Assembly (NCBI RefSeq): GCF_003217095.1
Contig: NZ_QJSR01000002.1
Coordinates: 1 to 64,000, forward strand
Reading direction: 5' to 3'
DNA: 64,000 nt
Source: Rhizobium sp. PP-CC-3A-592
GTDB taxonomy: Bacteria; Pseudomonadota; Alphaproteobacteria; Rhizobiales; Rhizobiaceae
Part shown: piece after piece, positions 1 through 9,001 of the stretch
How positions within the stretch are numbered: position 1 is the stretch's first letter
Layout: every line of letters begins with the position of its first letter
Position numbers and translations under genes: made by a program
The notes under the pieces: generated by a model
What the model was told of the DNA's origin: nothing
Database searches by the model: none
Seen by the model: the letters and a program-made list of their open reading frames with translations, nothing else

Positions 1-29
1 TCTCCCACAACCTCAGTCCAAATCCCTTC

Positions 30-106
<77 letters not shown>

Positions 107-131
107 AATGATCGCACAATCTCAAACAATC

Positions 132-159
132 AAGCCCTCCCTCACCGGAGGGCTTTCTT
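132..159 (+). terminator. intrinsic terminator of the tRNA
   Basis: The stem GCCCTCC/GGAGGGC (134-140 with 147-153) has a 6-base loop and is followed by TTTCTT. It lies 25 bases after the tRNA CCA end, so it should end the tRNA transcript. Confidence 0.8.
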
Positions 160-769
160 GCGTTCAGGGACTGCAATCGCCCGGGCTTCGCCCGTCATCG
201 CTTCCCGAATTCCCCGCGCGTGGAGGTGAGGACGTGCATCACACGCGTCTCGGCTTTGATTGCACCACACCATCGGAGATGCCTTGCTGTTTGAAATCTT
301 GGGGGGAGGGGGATCATGCATGCTGAAAATTTTTCTTCCCCGGAGCAAGCACCGAAGCGGGAGCCAATTGCCATCCAGCGCCATTGCAGCACGTCCGTCA
401 GGCGCATTCGAGAAATTCTGTCGGCGCATAAGGATTGCCTCCGAGCGCTCGATGTCAGGATCTTGACGGCTCTGTTTATATTCTGCTCCTTCTGAAAACG
501 GAGTTCCACCACGGACGGCCCAAGCCGTCTCATGGCAGATGTAGATTCTGCTCGCCACCCTATTGCACCAGCGTCTTCACCTTTTCGCTTCCGTCATCCT
601 GACGACCTGACTTCTGTTGTCCGTCGGTCTTCGGAGACGCAGATGCGACGGATCAACCCAGCCCGATCATTTCTGAGCGTTCGACCTCGAACATGATCGA
701 GGTCGCGGGGCGCGTCGAAATCGGCCATGATGCTTTGTCTTCCTCCGCATCTCGAAATCCGTCTTTCCC
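160..769. other. gene-free stretch after tRNA
   Basis: About 600 bases between the tRNA terminator and the AraC-type gene. A 138-codon minus-strand frame (142-558) and several shorter plus frames exist. None has a recognisable domain, a convincing ribosome site or the expected codon use, so no gene is called. The promoter of the AraC-type gene should lie in the last 100 bases, but no clear -35/-10 pair was picked out. Confidence 0.5.
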
Positions 770-1789
770 ATGCCCTTCATCCCGCTTCCCTTTGTCGTTG
801 CCCTCCTGTTGCTCGTCCTTCTCACCGTCGTGCTTCGACGTGACGGGGGATCATTGCGAAATCTTCCCCTGCTGGCGTTGATCATCGTCAGCATCTGGCA
901 ATCGGTCCTGTCGGGTTTGCGTTGGGGATATGATGTACGGGCGGTGATGTTTCTGGCGCCTGTGGGCGCCGCGATCGTGCCGCCTTTGGCGTATGCTTGC
1001 GTCGTCCAACTCGTCCGGGGAAGCAGGCGTTTCAAGACGTGGCAGTTTGGGCTTCATGCCATTCCTGCTCTGACCGTCGTTCTTTTCCTCCTCACATCGC
1101 GAGACCTGATCGACGTCCTTCTCGTCGGCGAATTCGTCGGGTACGCGCTGGCCATTCTGCTCCTCATGCGGCCGGGTGCGGATGCCTTGCGGTTGGCGCC
1201 GTTCGAGGGCGCGGCGCCAGCCTATCGGGCGATTCTGTTTACGGCTTTCTCTTTGTTCCTGTCCGCGGCTGTCGATACGTTCGTCTTCCTCGATCTTATG
1301 TGGACGCACGGCGAATATGCGCGGCCGGTGATTGCGATCAGCAATCTTTTCCTGCTCGTGATTCTGTCGGTTGCTGCGGCGTCCACGGGCTCTCCGCCGG
1401 AGCCGGTCGTGGTCGTCAGTCCGCCTCCGGAGGTTGGTGTGGCCGAGGATGCCGGGACGATGGCGGCGATCGACGCATTGATGCGGGCAAAGCACGTGTA
1501 TCGCGACGTCGATCTCAATCTGGATCGGCTTGCCCGGAAAGCCGGTATTCCTGCGCGGCAGATCTCCGTCGCAATCAACCGGGCGACGGGCAAGAACGTC
1601 TCGCAATATGTCAACGAGCAGCGTATCGCGGAGGCGTGCCAGCTGCTTGCGGAAACCGAGCGGTCGGTGACCGAAATCATGTTCGATGTCGGCTTCCAGA
1701 CGAAGTCGAATTTCAACCGTGAGTTCAGGCGCGTAACAGAGATGACGCCGCTGCAATGGCGGGAACGGGCGTCCTCGATCGCGATCTAG
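770..1789 (+). CDS. AraC-family regulator with membrane sensor domain
   Basis: A 339-residue protein in two parts. Residues 1-210 contain about seven hydrophobic segments (the first at residues 5-22, the last around 190-208), so this half is integral to the membrane. Residues 235-339 form an AraC/XylS DNA-binding domain: a first helix-turn-helix around LARKAGIPARQISVAINR and a second around VTEIMFDVGFQTKSNFNREF, ending in the usual TPLQWRE. The architecture suggests a one-component system sensing a signal at or in the membrane and acting on nearby promoters. The exporter operon begins 58 bases downstream on the same strand and is the obvious candidate target, though this is inferred from position only. 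The ligand is unknown. Confidence 0.88.
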   Translation: MPFIPLPFVVALLLLVLLTVVLRRDGGSLRNLPLLALIIVSIWQSVLSGLRWGYDVRAVMFLAPVGAAIVPPLAYACVVQLVRGSRRFKTWQFGLHAIPALTVVLFLLTSRDLIDVLLVGEFVGYALAILLLMRPGADALRLAPFEGAAPAYRAILFTAFSLFLSAAVDTFVFLDLMWTHGEYARPVIAISNLFLLVILSVAAASTGSPPEPVVVVSPPPEVGVAEDAGTMAAIDALMRAKHVYRDVDLNLDRLARKAGIPARQISVAINRATGKNVSQYVNEQRIAEACQLLAETERSVTEIMFDVGFQTKSNFNREFRRVTEMTPLQWRERASSIAI

Positions 1790-1847
1790 CACGGCCTCGA
1801 TCCTGTTTCCGGTCTCGCAAGGGCCGGCAGAGGTCGAGACTGGCGGT

Positions 1848-2948
1848 ATGAACCAACATATCGAACGTCCCACAAAACACACGCTCTCGCTTGCCGAGAC
1901 GCTCGGTTCGCTCTCTCTCGAGCCCAAACCTGCCTATCTTCCGCCGCGAAAGCACTCGCGACGGTTCATTTTTGTTTCTGGCCTCTTGGTTGTCGCGGCC
2001 GGTTTCGGTGGTGGGGTGATTTTGGCTTCCGGGTGGACACCGCCCTGGATGGAAGCCAAGACGGTTCAACCTTTAGGCGAGGATGGTCGAAGAGCGGAAT
2101 CCTCGCCGGCAGTGCCTGCGGATCACGTTTCCTCACCGGTCGTCTCCTCTCCCGCACGGGAGATCACCGGGTCCGGCTTCGTCATTCCGGAGCAAGGCAC
2201 GCGCGTCTTTTCCAAATATGAGGGCCGGGTGGTCAGGGTTGCGGTCGAGGCCGGAGATCTCGTGGCGCGCGGGCAGGCGCTCGTCGTGCTGGAGGATCAC
2301 GACGCGCGGTTCGGGTTTGAACAGGCGCAGGCTGCAAAGGCCGCCGCGGACCTGCAGGAGGTCGCACGGCGCATCGACCTTGTCCAATCCGAGACGGAAC
2401 GTGACCGTATGGAGCGCCTGTTCGCCAGCGAGGCGGTTTCGAGACAGGTGCTCGATCTGGCCCGCGTTCATCAGCAACAGGCTGAGAATGCCGCAGCACA
2501 GGCGCGGCAATCCGTCGAGAGTGCGGACATATCGCTTCGGATGGCGCGAGATCGCCTCGATGAGCAGACGGTCGCCGCACCGTTTGCCGGAATGGTGACG
2601 GGCCTCTCCGTGCATGTCGGGGATACGGTTCTCGCTCGTGCCGACAGTGTTCGCGAAGACCAGAGCCTGCTGACGCTGACCGACATGGACCGCCTGGCGA
2701 TCGATGCGGATGTGGCGGAGGCGAATATCGCGGCGCTCAGGCCGGGGCTTGTCGGCGAGGCGGTGCTGGATGCCTTCCCGGATCAACCCTTTCGGGTCGC
2801 GGTCCGGCGTCTTGCGCCGGTGGCCTCGGCCGACAAGGGGACGGTGACGCTTCGCCTCGATCTCAGCGACCCGCCGAAAGGCCTGCGACCCAACATGGCG
2901 GCGCGCATTCGCATTCCCATCACCACGACAGGAGACACCGCGCAATGA
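1848..2948 (+). CDS. HlyD/MacA-type periplasmic adaptor
   Basis: A 366-residue membrane-fusion (adaptor) protein. One transmembrane anchor lies at about residues 40-63, after a cytoplasmic N-terminus. It is followed by a lipoyl-like half (GSGFVIPEQGTRVFSKYEGR ... VEAGDLVARGQALVVLEDHD), an alpha-helical hairpin of about residues 160-240 rich in Ala, Glu and Arg, and a beta-barrel part with TVAAPFAGMVTGLSVHVGD. Such adaptors link an inner-membrane ABC exporter to an outer-membrane channel. No TolC gene is present in the window. Its stop overlaps the next start by four bases (ATGA), so it is translationally coupled to the ATPase. It is the first gene of a four-gene exporter operon. Confidence 0.9.
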   Translation: MNQHIERPTKHTLSLAETLGSLSLEPKPAYLPPRKHSRRFIFVSGLLVVAAGFGGGVILASGWTPPWMEAKTVQPLGEDGRRAESSPAVPADHVSSPVVSSPAREITGSGFVIPEQGTRVFSKYEGRVVRVAVEAGDLVARGQALVVLEDHDARFGFEQAQAAKAAADLQEVARRIDLVQSETERDRMERLFASEAVSRQVLDLARVHQQQAENAAAQARQSVESADISLRMARDRLDEQTVAAPFAGMVTGLSVHVGDTVLARADSVREDQSLLTLTDMDRLAIDADVAEANIAALRPGLVGEAVLDAFPDQPFRVAVRRLAPVASADKGTVTLRLDLSDPPKGLRPNMAARIRIPITTTGDTAQ

Positions 2949-3649
2949 CCGAAGCTCAGGACATTTACATCCAGCTCGAGGGCGTCAGCAAGACCTATCA
3001 CATCGCCGGGCAGACGATTCCGATCTTTTCCGGTCTCGATCTCGCCGTTCCCAAGGGTGACTTCGTGGCCGTCATGGGGCCTTCGGGCTCGGGCAAATCG
3101 ACGCTTCTCAACATGCTGGCGGGGATCGACCGGCCGGATACCGGGCGCGTGCGCATCGGCACGCATAGCCTCGATCAGATGGGCGAGGCGGCGCGCGGGT
3201 CCTGGCGGGCGCATCATATGGGCATCGTCTTCCAGTTCTATAATCTTCTGCCAATGCTGAATGCCGCTGAGAATGTCGAGCTTCCGCTTTTGCTGAAGCC
3301 CTTGTCGGCGCGCGAGCGGCGTGTTCGGGTGGAGCGCGTGCTCGATCTCGTCGGGCTTGCCGGACGCGAGCGGCAATATCCCGGCATGATGTCGGGCGGG
3401 CAGCAACAGCGCGTCGGCATTGCCCGCGCCATCGTTGCCGATCCCGGCTTGCTGCTTTGCGATGAACCGACCGGCGATCTCGATCGCGCCTCTGCCGATG
3501 ATATTCTCGAAATGTTGCAAACGCTCAATCAGGTGCTGGGCAAGACGATCCTCATGGTGACGCATGATCCGCAGGCGGCGCGTTGTGCGAAGCGAACCCT
3601 GCATCTGGACAAGGGCATTTTCGTCGAAGAGGCGAGGGCTGCGGAATGA
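2945..3649 (+). CDS. MacB/LolD/DevA-type ABC exporter ATPase
   Basis: A 234-residue stand-alone nucleotide-binding subunit. It has Walker [10 protein letters not shown] near residue 43, a Q-loop region [20 protein letters not shown] typical of the lipoprotein/macrolide exporter family, signature [14 protein letters not shown], Walker [13 protein letters not shown] and the H-loop switch MVTHDP. It overlaps both neighbours by four bases, consistent with one polycistronic message. It should power the two FtsX-like permeases that follow. The substrate cannot be read from the sequence: Mac/Dev-type systems export lipids, peptides, macrolides or outer-membrane components. Confidence 0.93.
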   Translation: MTEAQDIYIQLEGVSKTYHIAGQTIPIFSGLDLAVPKGDFVAVMGPSGSGKSTLLNMLAGIDRPDTGRVRIGTHSLDQMGEAARGSWRAHHMGIVFQFYNLLPMLNAAENVELPLLLKPLSARERRVRVERVLDLVGLAGRERQYPGMMSGGQQQRVGIARAIVADPGLLLCDEPTGDLDRASADDILEMLQTLNQVLGKTILMVTHDPQAARCAKRTLHLDKGIFVEEARAAE

Positions 3650-4788
3650 CCTTCCTTCATCTTGCAAGACAAAACGCCTTGCGCAAACCGCTGCGCGCCG
3701 TGCTCCTCATGGTCTGCATCGCCACGGCGTTCCTGATCTATGGCCTGACGACGAGTTTTCTCGCCGGGGCGCAGGGTACCTCGGCGGCAAGCGAGGATAT
3801 CCTCGGCGTAACGAGCGCCGGCGGGCGAACGCAGGCGCTGCCGATGGCCGCTCTTTCACCTCTTGCCGCCATTCCCGATGTCGCCGGGGTTGCCTATGTG
3901 ACGCGCATACGCGGCTTTGTGGACGTCGAGAAGAATGTCGTTGCCGTGAGTGCGGCCGACATGGCGCGGCTGATGGACGTCAACGGCAAAGGTCTCGGGC
4001 TGACGCCGGCGCTTCTCTCGGCCATGGATATGGCGCGTGACAGAGTGCTCGTCGGGCGGGCACTGGCGGATGCTCAAGGGTGGACGATCGGACAGCGGGT
4101 CACGGTCACGGCGTTCAACCTCGCCAAACAGGATGGCGGGCGTGACTGGCGGTTCGAGATCGCTGGCATTTTCGAGGGTGAGACGGCCTCCACCGACACC
4201 TATTTTATGATTGCGCGCTATGATTACGTGAACGCCGCGCGTGCCCGGGGACAGGACACCGTCGATGCCTTCGTCGTCCGGCCCTCGGCGCAGGTGTCTC
4301 CGGCCGTGCTTGCCGCCCGCATCGACGCGCGGTTTGCCAATTCCGCCAACCCCACGCGTACGCAATCGGAAAAGCAGTTCCTCGAAGCCTTCCTGCGGCA
4401 ATATGCCGATGTCGGCCTCATCGTGAACCTCGTCGTGGGTGCGGCCTTCGTCACGCTCCTGATGATCGTGGTGAACACGATGATCTTCGCCATTCGGGAA
4501 CGCACCTTCGAGATCGGCGTCCTCAAGACGCTGGGTTTCTCAAGCGTCCATATCGTGACGCTCATCCTGGTGGAGACGTCGTTCGTCTTTCTGCTTGGCG
4601 GCGGGATCGGGCTGCTGCTGGCGTGGCTTGCGGCGCAGCTTACCGGCCCGGAGCTTGGGCTCGTGTTTTCGCCTGCGGTCCTCGTCAAGGGCGCAGCCAT
4701 CATGGTCGGCCTCAGCCTTGCGACCGGCGCTCTTCCCGCCATCGCGGCCCTGCGCATTCCCGTCATCAACGCCTTCAGAACACGGTGA
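3646..4788 (+). CDS. FtsX-like ABC permease 1
   Basis: A 380-residue permease of the MacB/DevC type: one N-terminal transmembrane helix (about residues 17-38), a large periplasmic domain of roughly 200 residues, and three C-terminal helices in an FtsX-like fold (LIVNLVVGAAFVTLLMIVVN, then VETSFVFLLGGGIGLLLAWL, then GLSLATGALPAIAAL). The ATG at 3646 overlaps the ATPase stop and gives [17 protein letters not shown], the normal N-terminus of the family. An in-frame start 63 bases upstream lies inside the ATPase gene and was rejected. It probably pairs with the following permease as a heterodimer. Confidence 0.9.
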   Translation: MTFLHLARQNALRKPLRAVLLMVCIATAFLIYGLTTSFLAGAQGTSAASEDILGVTSAGGRTQALPMAALSPLAAIPDVAGVAYVTRIRGFVDVEKNVVAVSAADMARLMDVNGKGLGLTPALLSAMDMARDRVLVGRALADAQGWTIGQRVTVTAFNLAKQDGGRDWRFEIAGIFEGETASTDTYFMIARYDYVNAARARGQDTVDAFVVRPSAQVSPAVLAARIDARFANSANPTRTQSEKQFLEAFLRQYADVGLIVNLVVGAAFVTLLMIVVNTMIFAIRERTFEIGVLKTLGFSSVHIVTLILVETSFVFLLGGGIGLLLAWLAAQLTGPELGLVFSPAVLVKGAAIMVGLSLATGALPAIAALRIPVINAFRTR

Positions 4789-4793
4789 TCTCC

Positions 4794-5993
4794 ATGTCCA
4801 CGCTCATGCGACAGACCGGCATCATGGTCCGGGTCAATCTTCTCAGCCTGCCGCGCCGGCTCGCCATTTCCCTGTCGATGGCCTTGTCCATTGCCTTGGT
4901 CGTCTGCGTGCTGGCGGGCTTTCTCGCTCTGGCCAAGGGTTTCGAAAGAGCCCTTGCCGGGGCGGGCTCGCCGATGGTTGCGGTCATTCTCGGTGGTGGC
5001 GCGCAGCAGGAAAACGGCTCGGATATTCCCCCGGACGTCATCCGCTCGCTGGACGCGACGACGGATGATATCGGCGCGGTGCGCAATAGTGCGGGGCGGC
5101 TTGTCTCGTCGCGCGAGGTGATCGTCGCCGTTGATGTCGATATGGCCGGCGATGATGCGGTTCGCACGGTCGCGGTCCGTGGCATGGATGCTGCGGGAGC
5201 GTCCATGCGCGATCAGATCGCCGTGTCGGAGGGTCGCCTTTTCAGACCGGGCGCGCGGGAGATCGTGGTGGGTGACCAGCTTGCCACGACACTCGGCCTC
5301 ACGGTCGGCCAAAGCGTGCGTCTCGGTGCTGTCGACTGGAGGGTCGTCGGGCGGTTTTCGGCCCATGGCAGCGCGTTCGAATCCGAGGTCTGGGCCGATC
5401 TCGATGCGGTCCGCGCCGGCTTCGACCGGCAGAATGCGGTGCAGAGCCTGCGTCTGCGGCTGATGGAGCCGGCTGGCCTGACGCGCTTGCAGGCCCGGCT
5501 TTCGGCGCTCGGCGCCGTGCCTCTCGTGGCGATGACGGAGGCGGATCTTTATGCGGCGCAATCCGGGCGCACGGCGCGGCTCATCCGGCTGTTTGCCTGG
5601 CCGCTGGCACTGCTGATGGCCATCGGCGCGACGGCCGGTGCGCTGAACACGATGATGAGTTCCGTTTCCGACAGGACGATCGAAATCGCCACGGTCCGGG
5701 CGCTGGGCTTCCAACGGTTTGCCGCCTTCGTCGGAACCTGGGTCGAGGCCATGTGCCTTGCCGCGGTCGGAGTCGCCTTGGGTCTCGTCGTCTCCTGGCT
5801 CGGGTTCAATGGCTGGCAGGCGAGCACGATCGGGGCCAACAATGCGCGCCTGTCCTTCCAGCTGTCGGTGACATCCGATGTCGCGGTCGTGGCCGGCCTG
5901 CTCGGCCTTGCGATCGGTGCACTCGGCGGCCTCATCCCGGCCTTCGTTGCCACGCGGTTGCCGCTGACCGTGGCACTTCGGGCGCGGGGCTGA
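4794..5993 (+). CDS. FtsX-like ABC permease 2
   Basis: A 399-residue second permease of the exporter, with the same plan as its neighbour: an N-terminal helix (ISLSMALSIALVVCVLAGFLA), a periplasmic domain, and three C-terminal helices. The start at 4794 lies five bases after the previous stop and yields MSTLMRQTGIMVRVNLLSLP. The longer in-frame ORF would run back into the upstream permease gene. Divergence between the two permeases suggests a LolCE-like or DevC-like heterodimer rather than a recent duplication. It is the last gene of the operon, and a palindromic repeat begins 7 bases after its stop. Confidence 0.9.
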   Translation: MSTLMRQTGIMVRVNLLSLPRRLAISLSMALSIALVVCVLAGFLALAKGFERALAGAGSPMVAVILGGGAQQENGSDIPPDVIRSLDATTDDIGAVRNSAGRLVSSREVIVAVDVDMAGDDAVRTVAVRGMDAAGASMRDQIAVSEGRLFRPGAREIVVGDQLATTLGLTVGQSVRLGAVDWRVVGRFSAHGSAFESEVWADLDAVRAGFDRQNAVQSLRLRLMEPAGLTRLQARLSALGAVPLVAMTEADLYAAQSGRTARLIRLFAWPLALLMAIGATAGALNTMMSSVSDRTIEIATVRALGFQRFAAFVGTWVEAMCLAAVGVALGLVVSWLGFNGWQASTIGANNARLSFQLSVTSDVAVVAGLLGLAIGALGGLIPAFVATRLPLTVALRARG

Positions 5994-6000
5994 GGGAGAT

Positions 6001-6106
6001 AGAGGGTTTCCGCATTTTTCTGAATCGGGAAAACCCTTCTATCTCATTGTTTCAACACCATTTCGGACGCAAAACCACTGCGCGCTTTTGCTGGATTTGC
6101 TCCAGG
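6001..6106. repeat. palindromic intergenic repeat, copy 1
   Basis: A 106-base element that matches 59276-59381 along its whole length with scattered substitutions. Shared blocks include GTTTCCGC, CTATCTCA-TGTTTCAAC, CGGACGCAAAACC, TGCGC-CTTTTGCTGGA and TTGCTC-AGG. The right half folds as a long imperfect hairpin (GCAAAA...TTTTGC within TTCCGGACGC...GCTGGA). It fills the space between the convergent exporter and phosphoesterase genes almost completely, ending 3 bases before the latter's stop codon. It resembles rhizobial intergenic mosaic elements (RIME-like). That assignment is from memory of the element type, not a database match. Confidence 0.85.
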
Positions 6107-6108
6107 CG

Positions 6109-7227
6109 CTATGTCTTCTGTCGGAAGGTGATGACCGTAAGCTCGGAGGGGCGGCCGAGACGCAGCGCGAAGCCGGGCCAGAGGCCGGTTCCGTTGTTGA
6201 CGTAGAGTTGCAGCCCGCCGACCGTGTAGAGGCCGGAGACGAAGCCGTTGTTCGGCCGCGCGAAGAGACGGTCGAGACCGAGGATCAGGCCGCCATGGGT
6301 GTGGCCCGAGAGCTGCAAGGCGACGCCGGCGGCGGCGGCGCGTGCCGCCTCGCGCGGCTGGTGGTCGAGAAGAATGATGGGCGCGTCTGCCGGCGCGCCC
6401 TCGAGGGCCTTTGCAAGATCGGGGCCGGGCAGGTCGTGGGCCCTCGCGGAAAGGTCGGTCACGCCGGCGATGGTGATCGAGGCATTGTCCCGCATTACGA
6501 TGGCGTGCTGGTTTTCGAGCAGCCTCATGCCGAGCGCGGCGAAATGCGCCATCCATTCGGTATAGCCGAAGAAATATTCATGGTTGCCGGGAATGGCGAT
6601 CACGCCGTCGCGGGCCCTCAGCTTTGCAAGCGGCGCGACATCTGCGCGGCGATCCTCAAGGCTGCCGTCGATCAGGTCGCCGGTGATGACGATCACGTCG
6701 GGCGCCAGTGCATTCGATCTCTCGACGACAGCCTCCGCCCAGGCTTGCGGGAACAGCCGGCTGATATGCATGTCGGTCAGTTGCAGCATCCGGTACCCAT
6801 CGAAGGATGGCGGCAGGTTGGGGATGGCGATCTCGATCGATTTCAGCGGGGGAACGCGGATGGCCTGGGAGACGCCGATGGCTGCCGCAGCCAGTGCCGT
6901 TGCGCCCATGGCATAGCGAATGCCGGGAGGAACCGTGATGAGCCGGCCCTTGACGAGGGCGAGCAGCAGCGACACCAGATCGAGCGCGATCTGCAGGACC
7001 GCCAGCAGGGCAATGGCGCCGAAGAGCAGGTTGAAGCCGATCACCAGCCAGCGCGGGAACTCCGGTGAGAAGACGGAGCCGGATGAGATGCGGCTGAAGA
7101 AATGGTACTGGGAGGCGAGCAGCAGGACGATCGCCAGCAGTGCCTTGGCCGACCAGAGCCAGGGAAGCGGCTGGATGAAACGAACGAGGACGACCAGCCA
7201 GGGCAGTCCGAAGATGAGATGAAACAT
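6109..7227 (-). CDS. membrane-anchored metallophosphoesterase (YkuE-like)
   Basis: A calcineurin-like metallophosphoesterase of 372 residues. The N-terminal 140 residues carry about four hydrophobic helices. The catalytic domain follows with all metal-binding motifs: LTDMHIS (DxH), VITGDLIDG (GDxxD), PGNHEYF (GNHE), a middle LLDHQP, and LSGHTHGG (GHxH). Proteins of this layout are typically anchored enzymes acting on phosphodiesters or lipid-linked phosphates (LpxH/YkuE relatives); the substrate is not known. The start at 7227 gives MFHLIFGLPWLVV. An ATG 42 bases further upstream (7269) is also open and adds a basic stretch, and neither has a strong ribosome site. Confidence 0.88.
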   Translation of the reverse strand: MFHLIFGLPWLVVLVRFIQPLPWLWSAKALLAIVLLLASQYHFFSRISSGSVFSPEFPRWLVIGFNLLFGAIALLAVLQIALDLVSLLLALVKGRLITVPPGIRYAMGATALAAAAIGVSQAIRVPPLKSIEIAIPNLPPSFDGYRMLQLTDMHISRLFPQAWAEAVVERSNALAPDVIVITGDLIDGSLEDRRADVAPLAKLRARDGVIAIPGNHEYFFGYTEWMAHFAALGMRLLENQHAIVMRDNASITIAGVTDLSARAHDLPGPDLAKALEGAPADAPIILLDHQPREAARAAAAGVALQLSGHTHGGLILGLDRLFARPNNGFVSGLYTVGGLQLYVNNGTGLWPGFALRLGRPSELTVITFRQKT

Positions 7228-7412
7228 GCGGCGCCGAATGTGAGGATGACGATGGGTTCGGTGTAGCATACGGCGCCCGAGAGGCTTTGGACTTTTTGCG
7301 TTCGGACAAAGCCGATGCCTCCATGCGTGGGCGCTGGTCTTCAGGCGTGTCGATCAAGGGATTCCAGCCTCGCGGGATCGCGTTCCTTCGATCCCGCGAG
7401 GCTAAACATCTC

Positions 7413-8630
7413 TCAATCGACAGCAGCTTCGCCCGCGTATTCCGCATCGGTCACCTTGTCGAGCCAGGTCACGACGCTGCCGTCGAGGGCTTCGGCGACG
7501 GCGAAGTGGACCATCGGCGTGTCGGCGGCCGCGCCATGCCAGTGCTTGATGAGCGGCGGGATCCAGACGACGTCTCCGGGACCGAAGGCTTCGCGCGGGG
7601 CCCCTTCCTTCTGCACCCAGCCCTTGCCGGAGACGATGTAGAGCGTCTGCCCGAGCGGATGGGTGTGCCACGCGGTGCGGGCACCGGCGGGGAAAGAGAC
7701 GGTGGCGCCGCTGATGCGCGCCGGGGCATCGCCTTTATACGGGGTCGAGATCTCAACCTTGCCGGTGAAATAGGCTTCGGGACCACTTGTCGCGGCCGTG
7801 CCGGCACGGGTCAGAGTGATATCGGCTTTTTCGATCTGGGATTCTTCGGGCATGGCTTCGGCTTTCTTTTCATAACGGGTCGCGAGCACGCGCTCCAGGA
7901 CGGGAACGGCCGACATGGCCCGGGGCCAGCCGGCGTAGAAACCGAGATGGGTCAGAACCTCCGCAGCTTCCGTCTCCGTCAACCCGTTGTCCATGGCCCT
8001 GTTGGCGTGAAATGGCAACTGTTCGGGCTGGCCGATGGCAACGAGCGCGGCCATGGTGACGAGGCTGCGGTCGCGGGGGCTGAGGTCCGGTCGCGTCCAG
8101 AGTTCGCCAAAGAGGACCTTGTTCGTCAGTTCGGCAAGGGCAGGCGCCGTTGGCGCGACCGTGGTGTCCACCGTCCGGCTTCGTGCAGCCTCGGCCTTGG
8201 CATCGAGCACGATGCGCGCGGCGTCGCTCTCGCTCACGGGGGCGATATTGCGGGCCTCGAACACGGTCTTCGTTTCGGTGACGGCGGACATGGCATTCGG
8301 CCAGCCGGTATAAAAGGCGAGATGGGTGATGAGTTCTCCGATTTCTGGGGGTTCAACGCCGTTGTCGAGCGCGCGGCCGACATGGCTGCCGATCTGCGCG
8401 GTTTTGCCGGTGGCAACCAGCGCGGCGACGGTGACGAGACTGCGATCGCGGGCGGCAAGCTGCGGGCGAAGCCAGACGTCGCCGAACAGCACGTCATCGG
8501 TAAAATGGCCAAGCCCCGGCGCGACCTCGTAGACGGCTGCGGGCGCGACACGGGTTCGCCGGGTTTCCTCGGCTTCGACCCCGGTGGTGGCGAGGGCCGA
8601 TAGGGCGATGGTGGCGGCTATGGTCTTCAA
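7413..8630 (-). CDS. secreted double carboxymuconolactone-decarboxylase / cupin fusion
   Basis: A 405-residue protein starting at a TTG codon (8630-8628), preceded by AGGAGG at a five-base spacing. An in-frame ATG at 8684 lacks any such site and would bury the signal peptide. Residues 1-19 form a Sec-type signal (MKTIAATIALSALATTGVEA). Two AhpD/CMD-like domains follow (about 40-120 and 155-240), each with RDRSLVT and the run HLxFYxGWPxAMSAV, and neither has the CxxC of AhpD peroxidases. A cupin domain lies at about 300-400 with HTHPLGQTLYIVSG and PPLIKHWHGA. Enzymes of this plan are usually annotated as carboxymuconolactone decarboxylase or quercetinase-like, and export to the periplasm is unusual for a ring-cleavage enzyme. 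The function is unproven. Confidence 0.82.
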   Translation of the reverse strand: MKTIAATIALSALATTGVEAEETRRTRVAPAAVYEVAPGLGHFTDDVLFGDVWLRPQLAARDRSLVTVAALVATGKTAQIGSHVGRALDNGVEPPEIGELITHLAFYTGWPNAMSAVTETKTVFEARNIAPVSESDAARIVLDAKAEAARSRTVDTTVAPTAPALAELTNKVLFGELWTRPDLSPRDRSLVTMAALVAIGQPEQLPFHANRAMDNGLTETEAAEVLTHLGFYAGWPRAMSAVPVLERVLATRYEKKAEAMPEESQIEKADITLTRAGTAATSGPEAYFTGKVEISTPYKGDAPARISGATVSFPAGARTAWHTHPLGQTLYIVSGKGWVQKEGAPREAFGPGDVVWIPPLIKHWHGAAADTPMVHFAVAEALDGSVVTWLDKVTDAEYAGEAAVD

Positions 8631-9001
8631 GAGAACCTCCTGTCGATAACGCCGCACCGGATGGATGGGAGGAAGGTACGGCATGAGGCAGGTAGGGTCC
8701 CCGGGGAAGCAGGATTAGGCCATGAAAACCGCATGGACCTATCGGCTCTCGCCATGAATGCGCCTATGCGCGGAAACGACTTTGCCGCCTGTCGCCTTTG
8801 CGCCGCAAACACTTGGGATACCGGACGGCCGGATTCGCATGGGATCTTGCGCCGGAGAGGCGATTGGTTCTATCGCGATCTCCCGCGGAACCGAACAGCG
8901 CGATACGGATTCGGGATCTTGACCGAAAGCCGGGTGCCGGCGTGCGAGGATGGGCCGATGACACCGGCATATGGAGGACATGACAGGATGACGAGGAACG
9001 G
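8631..9001. other. divergent intergenic region
   Basis: About 370 bases between the divergent CMD/cupin and response-regulator genes. It contains the AGGAGG of the minus-strand gene at its left edge. A plus-strand frame of 115 codons (8661-9008) overlaps the regulator start and has no recognisable domain, so it is not called. No clear operator or terminator was found. Confidence 0.5.

Noticed and set aside
142-558. A 138-codon minus-strand frame after the first tRNA
   Set aside because: No recognisable domain, weak ribosome site, and arginine-rich composition typical of antisense frames in GC-rich DNA.
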